Assembly: GCA_037968755.1 (NCBI GenBank)
Contig: JBBKWB010000032.1
Location: 1-53,663 of the forward strand
From: Woeseia sp037968755
GTDB taxonomy: Bacteria > Pseudomonadota > Gammaproteobacteria > Steroidobacterales > Woeseiaceae
Direction of reading: 5' to 3'
DNA: 53,663 nt
In this document: piece by piece, positions 17,601 to 25,868 of the stretch
Layout of the letters: every line of letters starts with the position of its first letter
Numbering within the stretch: the first letter of the stretch is position 1
Notes under the pieces: model-generated
Databases searched by the model: none
Told to the model about the DNA's origin: nothing
The model's input: only the letters and a program-made list of their open reading frames with translations
Made by a program: the position numbers and the translations under genes

Positions 17601-17788
17601 GCGACACCAAGCTCAACGTCTTCCGGAGTCGCGCCGCGCAGCGGCACGGCGATGGTTATCGTGTCAGGGTCGGATGGCGGGAAAATCTCAAGACGGATAC
17701 CGTCACGAAGCGCCAGGATGCCGCCGATCAGGATGGAAATCATCAACAGATTGGCTGCGACCGAATTCCTGGCAAACCATGAAATCAT
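14675..17788 (-). CDS. RND efflux pump inner-membrane transporter
   Basis: A 1037-residue resistance-nodulation-division permease that uses the proton gradient to export drugs or other compounds across both membranes with an adaptor and an outer-membrane channel. The N-terminal helix (about 10-30) is followed by a large periplasmic porter domain, then the helix cluster 330-540, a second porter domain, and the last cluster from about 850. The proton-relay region is visible in FGFIIVLGIVVDDAIVTGENV (two consecutive Asp in helix 4). It looks like the AcrB/HAE-type branch with the 'EIFPPSDPDTITI' N-terminal periplasmic start rather than a heavy-metal pump. The start overlaps the adaptor stop by 4 bases (ATGA), showing translational coupling. 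Substrate unknown. Confidence 0.94.
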   Translation of the reverse strand: MISWFARNSVAANLLMISILIGGILALRDGIRLEIFPPSDPDTITIAVPLRGATPEDVELGVAVRIEEAVKDLEGIDRILSMSSEGSTNVQIEIDPSYDARELLNDIKSRVDAINTFPADTEKPIIGLRTRSFGVIDVVVAGDYSEEEIRMFAEQIRDEVLRIEGITQADLSAVREYEIAVEVSPDRLREFDVTLSDIAQAIRSSSVDISGGNVRTESGDVLIRSKGQAYRRSDFQSIVVKTNSDGSIVRVSDIAVVIDGFVEDSMRTRFNGKHAAFVSVSRVGSQSAIDIAEKVKAYIVSKQGSLPVGLELSYWDDDSARLKDRLSIMTSSAIQGSILVILLLSLFLRPAIAMWVFLGIPISFFGAFIVMYVFDISLNLMSAFGFIIVLGIVVDDAIVTGENVYARMRGGDTGLSAAIHGTKEVAIPVTFGILTTIAAFMPLAFIEGRLGEIFAPIPAVVIPVLMFSLIESKLILPAHLKHIKLDALAEQSRFQAWQTRFADGFEHMILKHYQPLLKRALDHRYATLAGFVGVLLVMFALLASGWTRFVTFQRIEGETATASLTMPAGTPFETTSRHAEKIYRAAAELQEKYVDPATGESMITNILTNVNTTEARVQMETVPRQNRTMEFSVADMNNEWRNIVGRVPGAENLIFRASFFRAGDPIDVQFSGNSLQTLNTVGEQLKSQLATYPGVFEIADSLSNGKEELQIELSPQGHLLGLTRSDIVNQIGQAFKGLQAQRIQRGRDDIRVLVRFPIGERSTIASLSEMLITAPNGRSIPLSNVADIKPGRGPAQIRRIDGYRVLNVTADVDKESTNMTIMLADIRSYLDNLLVKYPSITYTIEGEQRRQAETFGSLQLGLVIVLFVIYCLLALPMKSYAQPLIVMSVIPFGMIGAVVGHWVMGQTLTILSLLGLMALTGVVINDSLVLVDFINQRHRAAGEKLRSAVERAGVVRFRPVMLTSLTTFFGLLPLLSDKSSSAQFLIPMAISLGFGILFATMITLILVPTNILIADDIRKFFGSRYKELKTTIVAESH

Positions 17789-19032
17789 GGCGCGTCTCCG
17801 TTGTCGGCACGGACTGCCGGATTGCGGTTACCCGGCGGCCGCGTACCGCCAGCCGAGCGCGGCGAAGTTTCCTCGCCGATAATGGATACGCGTATGCCGG
17901 AAGTAACCTGGCCCAGTGCCGTGGTGACCAGTTGATCACCGGCAGTGAGGCCTGCGGCGACAATTGCCTCGTCGTCATTCTGCCAGGCGATGTCTATGTC
18001 GCGACGACGCAGCAAACCTTCGTCGACCACGTAAACGTACGTGCCCTGGTAAATCGCAACGTTCGGAATGACCAGCGCTTCGTGAACGATGTTGCCTTCG
18101 ACTTTGGCGGTGACGTACTGGCCAATCTTGAGCGGTGTCTGGCCATTGGAGCTGGCACTGAACGGATCATCGATCTGTGCAATGACGTGCAATTGACGAG
18201 CGGCCTCGTCAATCGCGCCTTCCGTTCGAACCAGTTCGGCCTGCCAAATCGAATCGCCCGCGAGCTCCGATTCGATAACAACCCGGCCACCGATATTCTC
18301 TACGGCGCTGGAGTTGCGAAAAGCTTCTGGCAAGTCAATGAACGGTAAATCACGATTCCGCAACGGGAGACGAATTTCCACGACGTCGGTCGCATAGACT
18401 TCAGCCACTTGTGCGTTTTGCGAAACAACCTGCCCAAGGTCAACAAACTTGCTTAACACCCTGCCGGCGAACGGCGCACGGATCTTGGTGCGTTCCAGAT
18501 CCAGCTTCGATTTTTCCAGGGACGATTCGGCCGAGCGAACCCGGGCTTTGGCCGCTTCGAGCTGCGGTATGCGCGACACGAGTGCCGGTGCGTCGCCACT
18601 GTTTCCCAAACGCTGCCAGTCTTCGCGGGCCTGGTTAGTGCGTGCTTCCGCTTCCGACATGGCCTGGTGTGCATCGGCCAAGGTGGCCTCGGCGATACTC
18701 ACGTTGGCGGCATAGTCTCGTTCGTCTATGGAGACCAGCACATCGCCTTTTTCGAAGAAGCCGCCATCGCGTACGTTCGGGTTGACCAGAACGATCTGGC
18801 CGCCGACCTGGGTCACCAGCATGCTGCGGGTGCGTGGTTGCACGGTGCCGTAGCTCTCGAGCATGATTGGGTAATCGCGTGGATTTACGGTTAGCGTTTC
18901 TACCGACATTTGTGGGCCAGCGGAATCGGGACGTGTAGTTGTTTCCGGTGGATTCATTCTGATCACAAAAGCGATCAGAATGAACGTGCCAAGGATTATT
19001 GCGGGTATCAGTTTCTTAGTAATAGGGCTCAT
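17785..19032 (-). CDS. RND efflux periplasmic adaptor (MFP/HlyD family)
   Basis: A 415-residue membrane-fusion protein that links the pump to the outer-membrane channel. An N-terminal helix (about residues 8-24, LIPAIILGTFILIAFVI) anchors it. Next come the lipoyl/barrel-sandwich half (PRTRSMLVTQVGGQIV, GDVLVSIDERDYAA), an alpha-hairpin (about 115-185, with long Ala/Glu-rich heptads), the second lipoyl half (KIRAPFAGRVLSKFVDLGQVV), and a beta-barrel plus membrane-proximal domain ending around residue 375. The Pro/Gly-rich tail (RSAGGTRPPGNRNPAV) is disordered and likely dispensable. It is the middle gene of the operon: 3 bases after the outer-membrane factor and overlapping the pump by 4. Confidence 0.94.
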   Translation of the reverse strand: MSPITKKLIPAIILGTFILIAFVIRMNPPETTTRPDSAGPQMSVETLTVNPRDYPIMLESYGTVQPRTRSMLVTQVGGQIVLVNPNVRDGGFFEKGDVLVSIDERDYAANVSIAEATLADAHQAMSEAEARTNQAREDWQRLGNSGDAPALVSRIPQLEAAKARVRSAESSLEKSKLDLERTKIRAPFAGRVLSKFVDLGQVVSQNAQVAEVYATDVVEIRLPLRNRDLPFIDLPEAFRNSSAVENIGGRVVIESELAGDSIWQAELVRTEGAIDEAARQLHVIAQIDDPFSASSNGQTPLKIGQYVTAKVEGNIVHEALVIPNVAIYQGTYVYVVDEGLLRRRDIDIAWQNDDEAIVAAGLTAGDQLVTTALGQVTSGIRVSIIGEETSPRSAGGTRPPGNRNPAVRADNGDAP

Positions 19033-19035
19033 GAA

Positions 19036-20421
19036 TTAATTCGTCGTCGCAAATTCGCCGCCAAGAGCCAGGTACAGGCCGATGCGGTTTTGCAGTCGTT
19101 GGTTAGTTAGTTGCACTACTGTCTCTTCCGCATCGAACGCTTGTTGCTGCGATTGCAGCACAGTTGTGTATGTGACCAGTCCGCGCTGGTATTGTTCTAG
19201 CGCAAGCTCGAGCGCTGCGCTGGAGTTCTTTTCTGCTTCGAGTAGTGCAGCGTAGCGCAGCTCCAGCGATGCGGCCCGGGAGATCGAGTTCTCGACGTCA
19301 GCAAAGGCGCGAAAAACCAGATCCAGGTATTGTTGTTCTGCAATTCGAACCCGGGTCGCAGCTTGTTCCTCTAACGCTTTCAGCCTGCCTGCATCGAACA
19401 AGGGTTGTGCGAGACCAAGCGCGAGTGACCAGGCAGACGCACCGCCGTCCATTAAATCCGAGAACTCGCTGGAGGTTACGCTGGAACTGCCAACCAGTGA
19501 CAGGCTTGGAAAGCGCGCCTTGTGTGTAGCCGCAAGGTCGGCATCGGCGGCCAAAAGCGCTAGCCAGGCTTCCTGTACGTCGCTGCGGCGCGTCAGCAAT
19601 TCGGATGGCAGTCCGGCCGGAATCGGCTCGGCCAGAACCGGCAACGTTCCGGAAAGCTGCATTTGGCCGTCCGGGTAGCGCGCCAGCGAGAGCTGCAGGT
19701 CAGCGATCGTCTCAAGGAGAGTTTGTTGCTGCGACGCATAATTGGCCCGTTCCCGTTCGAGCTGGTTGCGAGCCAGATACAGGTCAAGCGCGTCATTCAA
19801 TCCTTGGCGGTAACCACTGGCAACGATGTCGTGGCTCTCGGTGACATTCTCAAGCCGCCGTTCGGCGACTTCGAGTAACTGCCGGGCAGCGATCACATCG
19901 AAATACTGTCCCGCCGTCGTACCCGCGAGGTCGCGTTCTATTGATTGCAGCCTGGCCTGTTGTGCTGCCAACTCCAGTTCGGCCGCTTGTTGCTGTTTGC
20001 TAAGCCGCCGCCAGATGTCGACATCCCAGCGACCACCGACTGCGGCGGCGAAATTATCGGTGATCTCGCTGGCGCCGGTCGTGTCTTCGGTAGAACGGCG
20101 CGTGCCATCCAGGGAAACGTCGAGTGCGGGATAACGGCCGGAGCGGACGATCACCACTGTTTGCCGGGCGGCTAGTAGCCGCTCCCGTTCTTGCTTCAAC
20201 TCGTAGTTGTTAGCCGCCGCCTCGCTGACCAGCACTTCCAGTTGCGGATCCGCAAAGCCCGTGAGCCAGTTCTGCGCGACCTCGCCGTCATCACCGTCGC
20301 GCGCCCAGTCGAGCGGGACGTCGGGCTCGCTGGCCTGCGGCGAGATGGCCGTTGCACTGCAACCGGCGACCAGCGCGGCACCAGTCTGCAGAATCAGAAG
20401 TGGGAGGAACCTGTTGGACAT
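19036..20421 (-). CDS. efflux outer-membrane lipoprotein (TolC/NodT family)
   Basis: A 461-residue outer-membrane factor. The signal peptide has a lipobox, ALVAGC (Cys21), so the protein is probably acylated and inserted as a trimeric TolC-like channel. Two internally homologous halves are seen, each a long coiled-coil plus beta strands; NodT-type landmarks are WLTGFADPQLEVLVSEAAANN near the start, GRWDVDIWRRL in the first half, and the second-half AWSLALGLAQPLFDAGRLK. It is the first gene of the operon, an unusual order since many operons put it last. An 18-base palindrome lies 22 bases upstream of its start and may be the operator. The three genes make a complete tripartite pump. Confidence 0.93.
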   Translation of the reverse strand: MSNRFLPLLILQTGAALVAGCSATAISPQASEPDVPLDWARDGDDGEVAQNWLTGFADPQLEVLVSEAAANNYELKQERERLLAARQTVVIVRSGRYPALDVSLDGTRRSTEDTTGASEITDNFAAAVGGRWDVDIWRRLSKQQQAAELELAAQQARLQSIERDLAGTTAGQYFDVIAARQLLEVAERRLENVTESHDIVASGYRQGLNDALDLYLARNQLERERANYASQQQTLLETIADLQLSLARYPDGQMQLSGTLPVLAEPIPAGLPSELLTRRSDVQEAWLALLAADADLAATHKARFPSLSLVGSSSVTSSEFSDLMDGGASAWSLALGLAQPLFDAGRLKALEEQAATRVRIAEQQYLDLVFRAFADVENSISRAASLELRYAALLEAEKNSSAALELALEQYQRGLVTYTTVLQSQQQAFDAEETVVQLTNQRLQNRIGLYLALGGEFATTN

Positions 20422-20442
20422 GGCGCAGGGCTACCGAGGCAA

Positions 20443-20460
20443 GATTCACGTAGTTGAATC
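20443..20460. promoter_or_regulatory. palindromic candidate operator of the RND operon
   Basis: GATTCA and TGAATC form a perfect 6-bp inverted repeat spaced by 6 bases, 22 bases upstream of the first gene of the efflux operon. Size and position fit a dimeric repressor (for example TetR or MarR type), but no regulator gene lies adjacent. Confidence 0.45.
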
Positions 20461-20602
20461 AGGCCGACCAGTATCCCAAGAAGGTGTTCGCCATTAAAGG
20501 CGTCTTGGCAATTCTTTGAAATTGCAGCATTCCGGCCTGCAACCGTGATCGATCCGTATCAGCTGGAACAAATTACTTGCCGGGGACAGCCTTGCCGCTG
20601 CG

Positions 20603-21883
20603 CTAGAGCCAGTCGCGGACCTGGTAGTAAAGGATGCCAAGCCGGACGAGGGGCGTTGCGAAGTGATAGGCGCCGGGCACTTTCGGGGTTTTGAGTGTCG
20701 CAAACAGGTCAAATCGTTCGCTGGTACCGGCCACGACCTCGGCAAGAATCTGGCCGGCCAGGTGGGTCACATTCACCCCATGCCCCGAGTACCCCTGCGC
20801 ATAGAAAATACCGGGTGCCAATCGGCCGAACTGTGGCACCCGATTGAATGGCAGGCCCATCCGACCGCCCCAGGCGAAATCGATGGCTACATCGGCGAGT
20901 TGCGGGAAGACCTTGAGCATTCTCGGCCGGAGTTCAGCACTGATCACGATTGGATCGCTGCCGAGGTAATTGCAACGGCCACCGAACAGCATTCGCCGAT
21001 CGGCACTCATGCGAAAATACTCAATGACAAAATTAGGATCGCAAACGGCCAGATCGCGCGGGTTAACCGTGCGCGCCTCGGCATCGGACAAGGGGGCGGT
21101 CGCGATGATGAAACTGCAGACAGGCAGGATGAGGCCGCGGAGTTCGGGCGCAACATCGTGATACGCATTGCCAGCAATAATAACGAACTCAGCGCTAACA
21201 CTGCCGTGATCGGTATAGACCTTGGGCCGGCCGTTGCGATCAATCCAGGTCACTGCGGACGATTCGTAAATTTCTGCGCCATTGGCGACCGCCGCGTCCG
21301 CCTCGCCAATGCAGAGATTCAGTGGATGCAGATGCATATTGCCCATGTTGAGCAGGCCGCCGATGTAGGCGCTCGTGCCGATGGCGTCCTGGGTTTCCTG
21401 TGCGCTAAGCAGGCGATACTCATAAGGCGGTGCGTGTTGCTGCAGGTAGTCAAAATCTTGTTGTAATTGGCGCAGATGCCGGGCCTTGATTGCGACATCG
21501 GCATAGCCTGACTTGAGGTCGCAGTTGATGCCGTAGCGATCGACCCGGGTGCGAATAATGTCGTTGCCCGCAACGCGCAGATCCCAGAGTTGTTTCTGGC
21601 CGCCGACGCCGAGCTGACGAGCAATCCGCGCCGCCCCTGAGATTCCGGCAATCACTTGTCCGCCATTGCGGCCCGATGCGCCCCAGCCAACTTTACTGGC
21701 CTCGACGACGCAGACCTTGTAGCCGCGTTCAGCGAGTTCCAGAGCAGCAGAGATACCCGTGAAGCCGCCGCCAATCACACAGACGTCGGCTTTATGCTCG
21801 CCCCTAAGCTCCGGGAAGTCGGTCGCACGATTCGCGGAGGCTGCGTAGTACGACGCGGTGTGTGGGTTGGGAGTCGGATTCAT
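20603..21883 (-). CDS. FAD-dependent oxidoreductase, DAO family (PuuB/OrdL-like)
   Basis: A 426-residue flavoprotein of the D-amino-acid oxidase superfamily. The dinucleotide-binding motif VCVIGGGFTGISAALELAE sits at about residues 30-48, followed by the GASGRNGGQV flavin-contacting stretch typical of gamma-glutamylputrescine oxidase-like enzymes. Further motifs include WGGRMGLPFNRVPQFGRL and YAQGYSGHGVN near the C-terminus. Homologues oxidise amines or N-methyl amino acids to aldehydes plus ammonia and peroxide; PuuB acts in putrescine breakdown. The substrate is not determined here. I chose the ATG at 21883 because the much longer frame overlaps the neighbouring transporter and adds non-homologous sequence. 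The DMT transporter lies just upstream on the same strand with 59 bases between, so the two likely form one transcript. Confidence 0.9.
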   Translation of the reverse strand: MNPTPNPHTASYYAASANRATDFPELRGEHKADVCVIGGGFTGISAALELAERGYKVCVVEASKVGWGASGRNGGQVIAGISGAARIARQLGVGGQKQLWDLRVAGNDIIRTRVDRYGINCDLKSGYADVAIKARHLRQLQQDFDYLQQHAPPYEYRLLSAQETQDAIGTSAYIGGLLNMGNMHLHPLNLCIGEADAAVANGAEIYESSAVTWIDRNGRPKVYTDHGSVSAEFVIIAGNAYHDVAPELRGLILPVCSFIIATAPLSDAEARTVNPRDLAVCDPNFVIEYFRMSADRRMLFGGRCNYLGSDPIVISAELRPRMLKVFPQLADVAIDFAWGGRMGLPFNRVPQFGRLAPGIFYAQGYSGHGVNVTHLAGQILAEVVAGTSERFDLFATLKTPKVPGAYHFATPLVRLGILYYQVRDWL

Positions 21884-21942
21884 CTGCGCCCATGGTAGGC
21901 GCGAAGCAATGTGTGCAGCAATAGCCGAACGGCTCGCGTTGA

Positions 21943-22857
21943 CTAGAGTTTTGCCCTGACGCCGGCACCGCTTACCTTGTCCAGGCGACTTTCCCGCCAG
22001 ATCATCAGCAGATTGGAGGCAATAACGATCGCGGAGCCAGCGAAGACCTGTGGCAATGGCCAGTCGTTCCATATCAGCCAGCCGAACAACGTGGCCCAGA
22101 CGATACCGCTGTAATTAAACACCGTAACGATCGCCGCAGGTGCATTGCCCAGCGCCGTCGATAGCAGCCACTGCGCAGCCGCGCCCGACAAGCCGATACC
22201 AAATAACAAAGGCAACTCATCGAGCGTCGGCGCCACCGCAACAAACGGTAGAGCAAGCCCTGTGACGAATGTACCGACTATGAAAAAATAAAAACTGATC
22301 GTTTCCGGGCTCTCGAAACGGCCGAGATAGCGCAGTACGATCTGCAGTATGGCCTGCATGAGTGCGGCAGTTAGCGCAACAGCGATACCCAGCGTCCAAA
22401 CCTGGCCAGTTGGCCGCAGCATGATGAGTACGCCAATGAAGCCAATGAGAACCGCAGACCAGCGGTAAATACCGACGCGTTCTTTCAGGAAAAGCACGCT
22501 CAATGCCGGAATAAACAGCGAGGAAGTGAATAGCAGCGCCGTGGTGTCTGCCATGGGCATGAGCGAAAACGCGGTGAACGTTGTCGCCAGGGTAACCGTG
22601 CCCAGCACGGCACGCAGACCAACCAACGCTGGCTTACTACGAATAACCAGGATGTCGCGGCGGCCAAAAGCAAACACCAGTACGAGAAAGGGGAGGCTGG
22701 CAATCAGGTTGCGGTAGAACGCGATTTCAATGACCGAGTGATTCTCGCTCAACAGTTTCGCGAACGCATTCATGATCGTGAACATGAAAAAAGCACCCAT
22801 CGAGGCGGCCATGCCGAGAACAACGTTATCGCGCTGTTTGCCGGACTGTGGGTTCAT
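21943..22857 (-). CDS. DMT-superfamily (EamA) transporter
   Basis: A 304-residue inner-membrane protein with ten hydrophobic helices in two EamA repeats. The first repeat starts near GMAASMGAFFMFTIMNAFAK and includes LMPMADTTALLFTSSLFIPAL, the second starts near TLGIAVALTAALMQAILQIV and includes LGNAPAAIVTVFNYSGIVWA. Such proteins generally export amino acids or other metabolites. The ATG at 22857 starts at MNPQSGKQRDN directly before helix 1; an upstream ATG would add 42 residues of unrelated sequence. A TTGGCC-18-TATATT promoter candidate is located about 60 bases upstream. Likely co-transcribed with the flavoprotein gene downstream. Confidence 0.92.
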   Translation of the reverse strand: MNPQSGKQRDNVVLGMAASMGAFFMFTIMNAFAKLLSENHSVIEIAFYRNLIASLPFLVLVFAFGRRDILVIRSKPALVGLRAVLGTVTLATTFTAFSLMPMADTTALLFTSSLFIPALSVLFLKERVGIYRWSAVLIGFIGVLIMLRPTGQVWTLGIAVALTAALMQAILQIVLRYLGRFESPETISFYFFIVGTFVTGLALPFVAVAPTLDELPLLFGIGLSGAAAQWLLSTALGNAPAAIVTVFNYSGIVWATLFGWLIWNDWPLPQVFAGSAIVIASNLLMIWRESRLDKVSGAGVRAKL

Positions 22858-22917
22858 GCTGGCTGGGCGCAGATCAGGGTGGAGGCGATTGTGGCGGCAA
22901 CCACCGCCCTTGTACTG

Positions 22918-22947
22918 AATATACGGTGCCTGTCCCGACCTGGCCAA
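22918..22947 (-). promoter_or_regulatory. candidate promoter of DMT transporter-flavoprotein unit
   Basis: On the minus strand, TTGGCC (22947-22942) and TATATT (22923-22918) are 18 bases apart. Distance to the transporter ATG is about 60 bases. Confidence 0.4.
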
Positions 22948-23102
22948 GCCGGCGACAAGCGGGAAAAGTAACTTCGCGGGCATACGCTAAGTAGATGGAC
23001 AGAGTTCGTGTGCAGCAGCGCTGCTGTGCGAATATCACCAGCTTTCGCAGCCATGGTTTGCCGGTGACCGGGCGATACACTGTCCTGCTGAATGTCCGCT
23101 GG

Positions 23103-23363
23103 TCACACGCCCATCTTGGCAACAGTATCAACCAGTTCACGCGCCACTCGCTCGAGTAGCGGATGTTCGGCTGCGAAGCGGCTTTCGAATTCCTTGGCCT
23201 GACCCAGCAGAAATTCGACATCTGATTCCTCTGGAATATCGAGGCTATCCACCCGATCATGTATTTCCTGCATTGCGTCTTCAGCATTGCTATCCACGTC
23301 GTTGGCCTGCTGAAGTTCGCGATTGAGTCGTGCGAATATCTCGCGGATCTCGTCTAAATTCAT
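23103..23363 (-). CDS. DUF4404 protein
   Basis: An 86-residue, acidic, mostly helical cytoplasmic protein (MNLDEIREIFARLNRELQQ...EFESRFAAEHPLLERVARELVD). The pattern of a short N-terminal coiled helix and a C-terminal FEarHPxLxxxxrelvdxLakMGI stretch matches DUF4404, whose function is unknown. It is monocistronic between the DMT transporter and the rhodanese remnant. No promoter is evident. Confidence 0.85.
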   Translation of the reverse strand: MNLDEIREIFARLNRELQQANDVDSNAEDAMQEIHDRVDSLDIPEESDVEFLLGQAKEFESRFAAEHPLLERVARELVDTVAKMGV

Positions 23364-23444
23364 ATTGCACCCGTACGCTCAGTAGCGCTCCTGAATGATC
23401 CCCTTTCTTCATTATGAGCCAAGTCTTCCAAGAATTAGCGGTTC

Positions 23445-23656
23445 ATGGAAGAAATAACTGCCTTAAGAAGGGAGCTGCCCGCCCATACCGAAGTGATTGT
23501 GTACTGTGTAGGCGGCCGGTGGATTAGCCAGAAATCAGCCCACTTTCCAAGCGAACTTGGCGTTGATGTCCGCAGCCGCGACGGCGGCATCGAGGCATGG
23601 AAAACGCTAAAGGCGAAAACCGCCCAAGTCAGATTCGAACAGGCCCGAAACCGCAA
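23445..23656 (+). pseudogene. truncated rhodanese-like remnant
   Basis: The translation from the ATG at 23445 shows EVIVYCVGGRWISQKSAHF followed by LGVDV and DGGIEAWKTLKA. This matches the second half of a rhodanese domain: the active-site Cys loop and the DGGIEAWK motif. Rhodaneses move sulfane sulfur via that Cys. The first half (usual DVREPxE...GHIPGA region) is absent, and the upstream 80 bases do not encode it in any frame I can read. The active-site loop is also altered (CVGGRW rather than CxxGxR). The frame continues into the 3' end of ygiQ on the other strand, where it becomes non-homologous, so I set the end at the ygiQ stop. Best read as a decayed gene fragment. Confidence 0.55.
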
Positions 23657-25810
23657 TCAGCTTTCAGAGCGCGGCGGTAGCCCTGTGTGTTGTGACAGAA
23701 TTCGGCCGCGCCGGATGCGCTTCTCATGCGGATTTTCCGAGTTCTTACGCCGTGGTGACCAGTGCTTCTGGTCGCCCTTCGGCTGATCCGCGGGCACGAG
23801 CTGGTCTTTGCCAGACCCGATCAGGTGCTTGAGCTTCATTTCCGCTAGGGCGTCGCGAATCTGCGGCCAGTTTTTCGGGTCGTGATAGCGCAGTAATGCC
23901 TTGTGCAGTCGACGTTTCTCCGGGCTTTTCACGATGTCCACGTCGTCGCTCTTATAAGTGACCTTGCGCAGCGGATTCTTGCCTGAGTGATACATCGCGG
24001 TTGCTGTAGCCATAGGCGACGGATAAAACGCCTGTACCTGGTCTGCACGGAATCCGTTGCCCTTCAACCATAGCGCGAGGTTCACCATGTCTTCGTCCGT
24101 CGTGCCGGGGTGTGCCGCGATAAAGTAGGGAATAAGGTATTGCTCTTTGCCCGCCTCCTTCGAAAACTTCTCGAATAACTCCTTGAAGCGATCGTAGGCG
24201 CCGATGCCGGGCTTCATCATCTTGTCGAGCGGCCCGCGCTCAGTATGTTCGGGGGCGATCTTCAGATAGCCGCCAACGTGGTGAGTAACCAGTTCTTTCA
24301 CGTACTCGGGGTCTTCGATCGCGAGGTCGTAGCGCAAGCCGGAGGCCACCAGCACTTTTTTGATGCCGGGCAGTGCGCGGGTTTTGCGATACAGCTTCGT
24401 GAGCGACGAATGATCGGTATTCAGGTTCTTGCAGATGCCCGGATACACGCAGCTGGGGAGCCGACACGCCGCTTCAATCTCCCGACTCTTGCAGGCGAGC
24501 CGGTACATGTTGGCTGTCGGTCCACCGAGATCCGAAATAACGCCGGTAAACCCGGGTACCGTGTCCCGAATTTTTTCGACTTCTTCCAGTATCGATTCTT
24601 CCGAACGATTTTGAATGATGCGACCTTCGTGTTCTGTTATCGAACAGAAGGTACAGCCGCCGAAACAGCCACGCATGATGTTGACCGAGAAGCGGATCAT
24701 TTCATACGCGGGTATGCGTGCATCGCCATACGCTTTGTGCGGCACCCGCGCGAACGGCATGCCAAACACGTAGTCCATTTCTTCCGTGGACAAAGGCAGG
24801 GCAGGCGGGTTCATCCACAGATCGCGCTGGCCATGCGCCTGTACCAGTGCGCGGGCATTGCCAGGGTTGGTTTCGAGATGCAGCACGCGGTTGGCATGTG
24901 CATACAGCACCGGATCGTTGCGTACTTTTTCAAATGATGGCAGCCGAATGACCGAACGTTCGCGATTGCGCTTCGCGTCAGGCACGAAACGCAACACATT
25001 GTCAGCTTTTTCGGGTTCGTTCTGCTTCGTCGCACAGGCACTGCTTTCCTGGGTATTGACGTAGGGGCTGACGATCTGGTCCACACGGCCTGGTCGATCT
25101 ATCCGCGTGGAATCGATCTCCCAGAAGCCTTCCGGTTCGTCTTTGCGGATAAACGCTGTACCGCGTACGTCCGTAATCTCGCTTAGGTCATCGCCGCGGG
25201 CCAATCGGTGCGACAACTCGACGATGGCGCGTTCCGCGTTGCCGTAAATGAGAATATCGGCGCCGGCGTCCAGCAGGATCGATTTGCGCACACTCGCCTG
25301 CCAGTAGTCGTAATGCGCGATGCGACGCAAGGACGCTTCGATGCCGCCTAGGATAACCGGTACGCCGTCGTAGGCTTCTTTGCAGCGTTGCGTGTAGACG
25401 AGCGAACAACGGTCAGGACGTTTGCCGCCAACTCCGCCCGGCGTGTAGGCATCATCATTGCGTACTTTCTTGTCCGCGGTGTAGCGGTTGATCATCGAAT
25501 CCATGTTGCCGGCAGCGACGCCGAAATACAGGTTCGGTCTGCCAAGTGCCTGGAACGCGTCCTTAGAACGCCAGTCCGGTTGCGCGATAATGCCAACCCG
25601 GTAACCCTGTGCCTCCAGCAAGCGACCCACTATGGCCATCCCGAATGAGGGATGATCGACGTAAGCATCACCGGTCACGATGATGATGTCGCACGAATCC
25701 CAGCCGAGCTCGTCCATTTCCGCACGGGACATGGGCAACAGCGGTGCCGTGCCGAAACATTCGGCCCAGTACTTGTTGTAGTCGTACAAAGGAGTGGCGG
25801 CAGCAGGCAT
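23657..25810 (-). CDS. ygiQ: YgiQ-family radical SAM protein
   Basis: A 717-residue cytoplasmic radical S-adenosylmethionine protein. The N-terminal domain contains DIIIVTGDAYVDHPSFGMAI, typical of YgiQ, and an insert VLGGIEASLRRIAHYDYW. The [4Fe-4S] cluster motif CFGGCTFCSITEHEGR is near residue 375, giving CxxxCxxC. Later landmarks: GVISDLGGPTANMY, KIAPEHTERGPLDKMMKPG, YFIAAHPGTTDEDM and RADQVQAFYPSPMATATAMY. The reaction of YgiQ is not established; similarity to methylthiotransferase-like and anaerobic radical enzymes suggests modification chemistry. Length fits the family (about 700-740). It is divergent from the small basic peptide gene, with a hairpin-forming repeat in the gap. Confidence 0.94.
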   Translation of the reverse strand: MPAAATPLYDYNKYWAECFGTAPLLPMSRAEMDELGWDSCDIIIVTGDAYVDHPSFGMAIVGRLLEAQGYRVGIIAQPDWRSKDAFQALGRPNLYFGVAAGNMDSMINRYTADKKVRNDDAYTPGGVGGKRPDRCSLVYTQRCKEAYDGVPVILGGIEASLRRIAHYDYWQASVRKSILLDAGADILIYGNAERAIVELSHRLARGDDLSEITDVRGTAFIRKDEPEGFWEIDSTRIDRPGRVDQIVSPYVNTQESSACATKQNEPEKADNVLRFVPDAKRNRERSVIRLPSFEKVRNDPVLYAHANRVLHLETNPGNARALVQAHGQRDLWMNPPALPLSTEEMDYVFGMPFARVPHKAYGDARIPAYEMIRFSVNIMRGCFGGCTFCSITEHEGRIIQNRSEESILEEVEKIRDTVPGFTGVISDLGGPTANMYRLACKSREIEAACRLPSCVYPGICKNLNTDHSSLTKLYRKTRALPGIKKVLVASGLRYDLAIEDPEYVKELVTHHVGGYLKIAPEHTERGPLDKMMKPGIGAYDRFKELFEKFSKEAGKEQYLIPYFIAAHPGTTDEDMVNLALWLKGNGFRADQVQAFYPSPMATATAMYHSGKNPLRKVTYKSDDVDIVKSPEKRRLHKALLRYHDPKNWPQIRDALAEMKLKHLIGSGKDQLVPADQPKGDQKHWSPRRKNSENPHEKRIRRGRILSQHTGLPPRSES

Positions 25811-25868
25811 AGCATTGGGGTCTTTTCAGGGGGCGCCTATCATATACGCTCCGCGCGAGCCGCGCAGG

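Noticed and set aside
20663..21466. 267-codon plus-strand open frame
   Set aside because: Antisense to the FAD oxidoreductase with no domain-like pattern.
22874..23287. 137-codon minus-strand frame overlapping DUF4404
   Set aside because: Runs antiframe through a real DUF4404 gene and has a non-family composition.
24245..24937. 230-codon plus-strand open frame
   Set aside because: Antisense to the radical SAM core of ygiQ and no ribosome binding site or motif.
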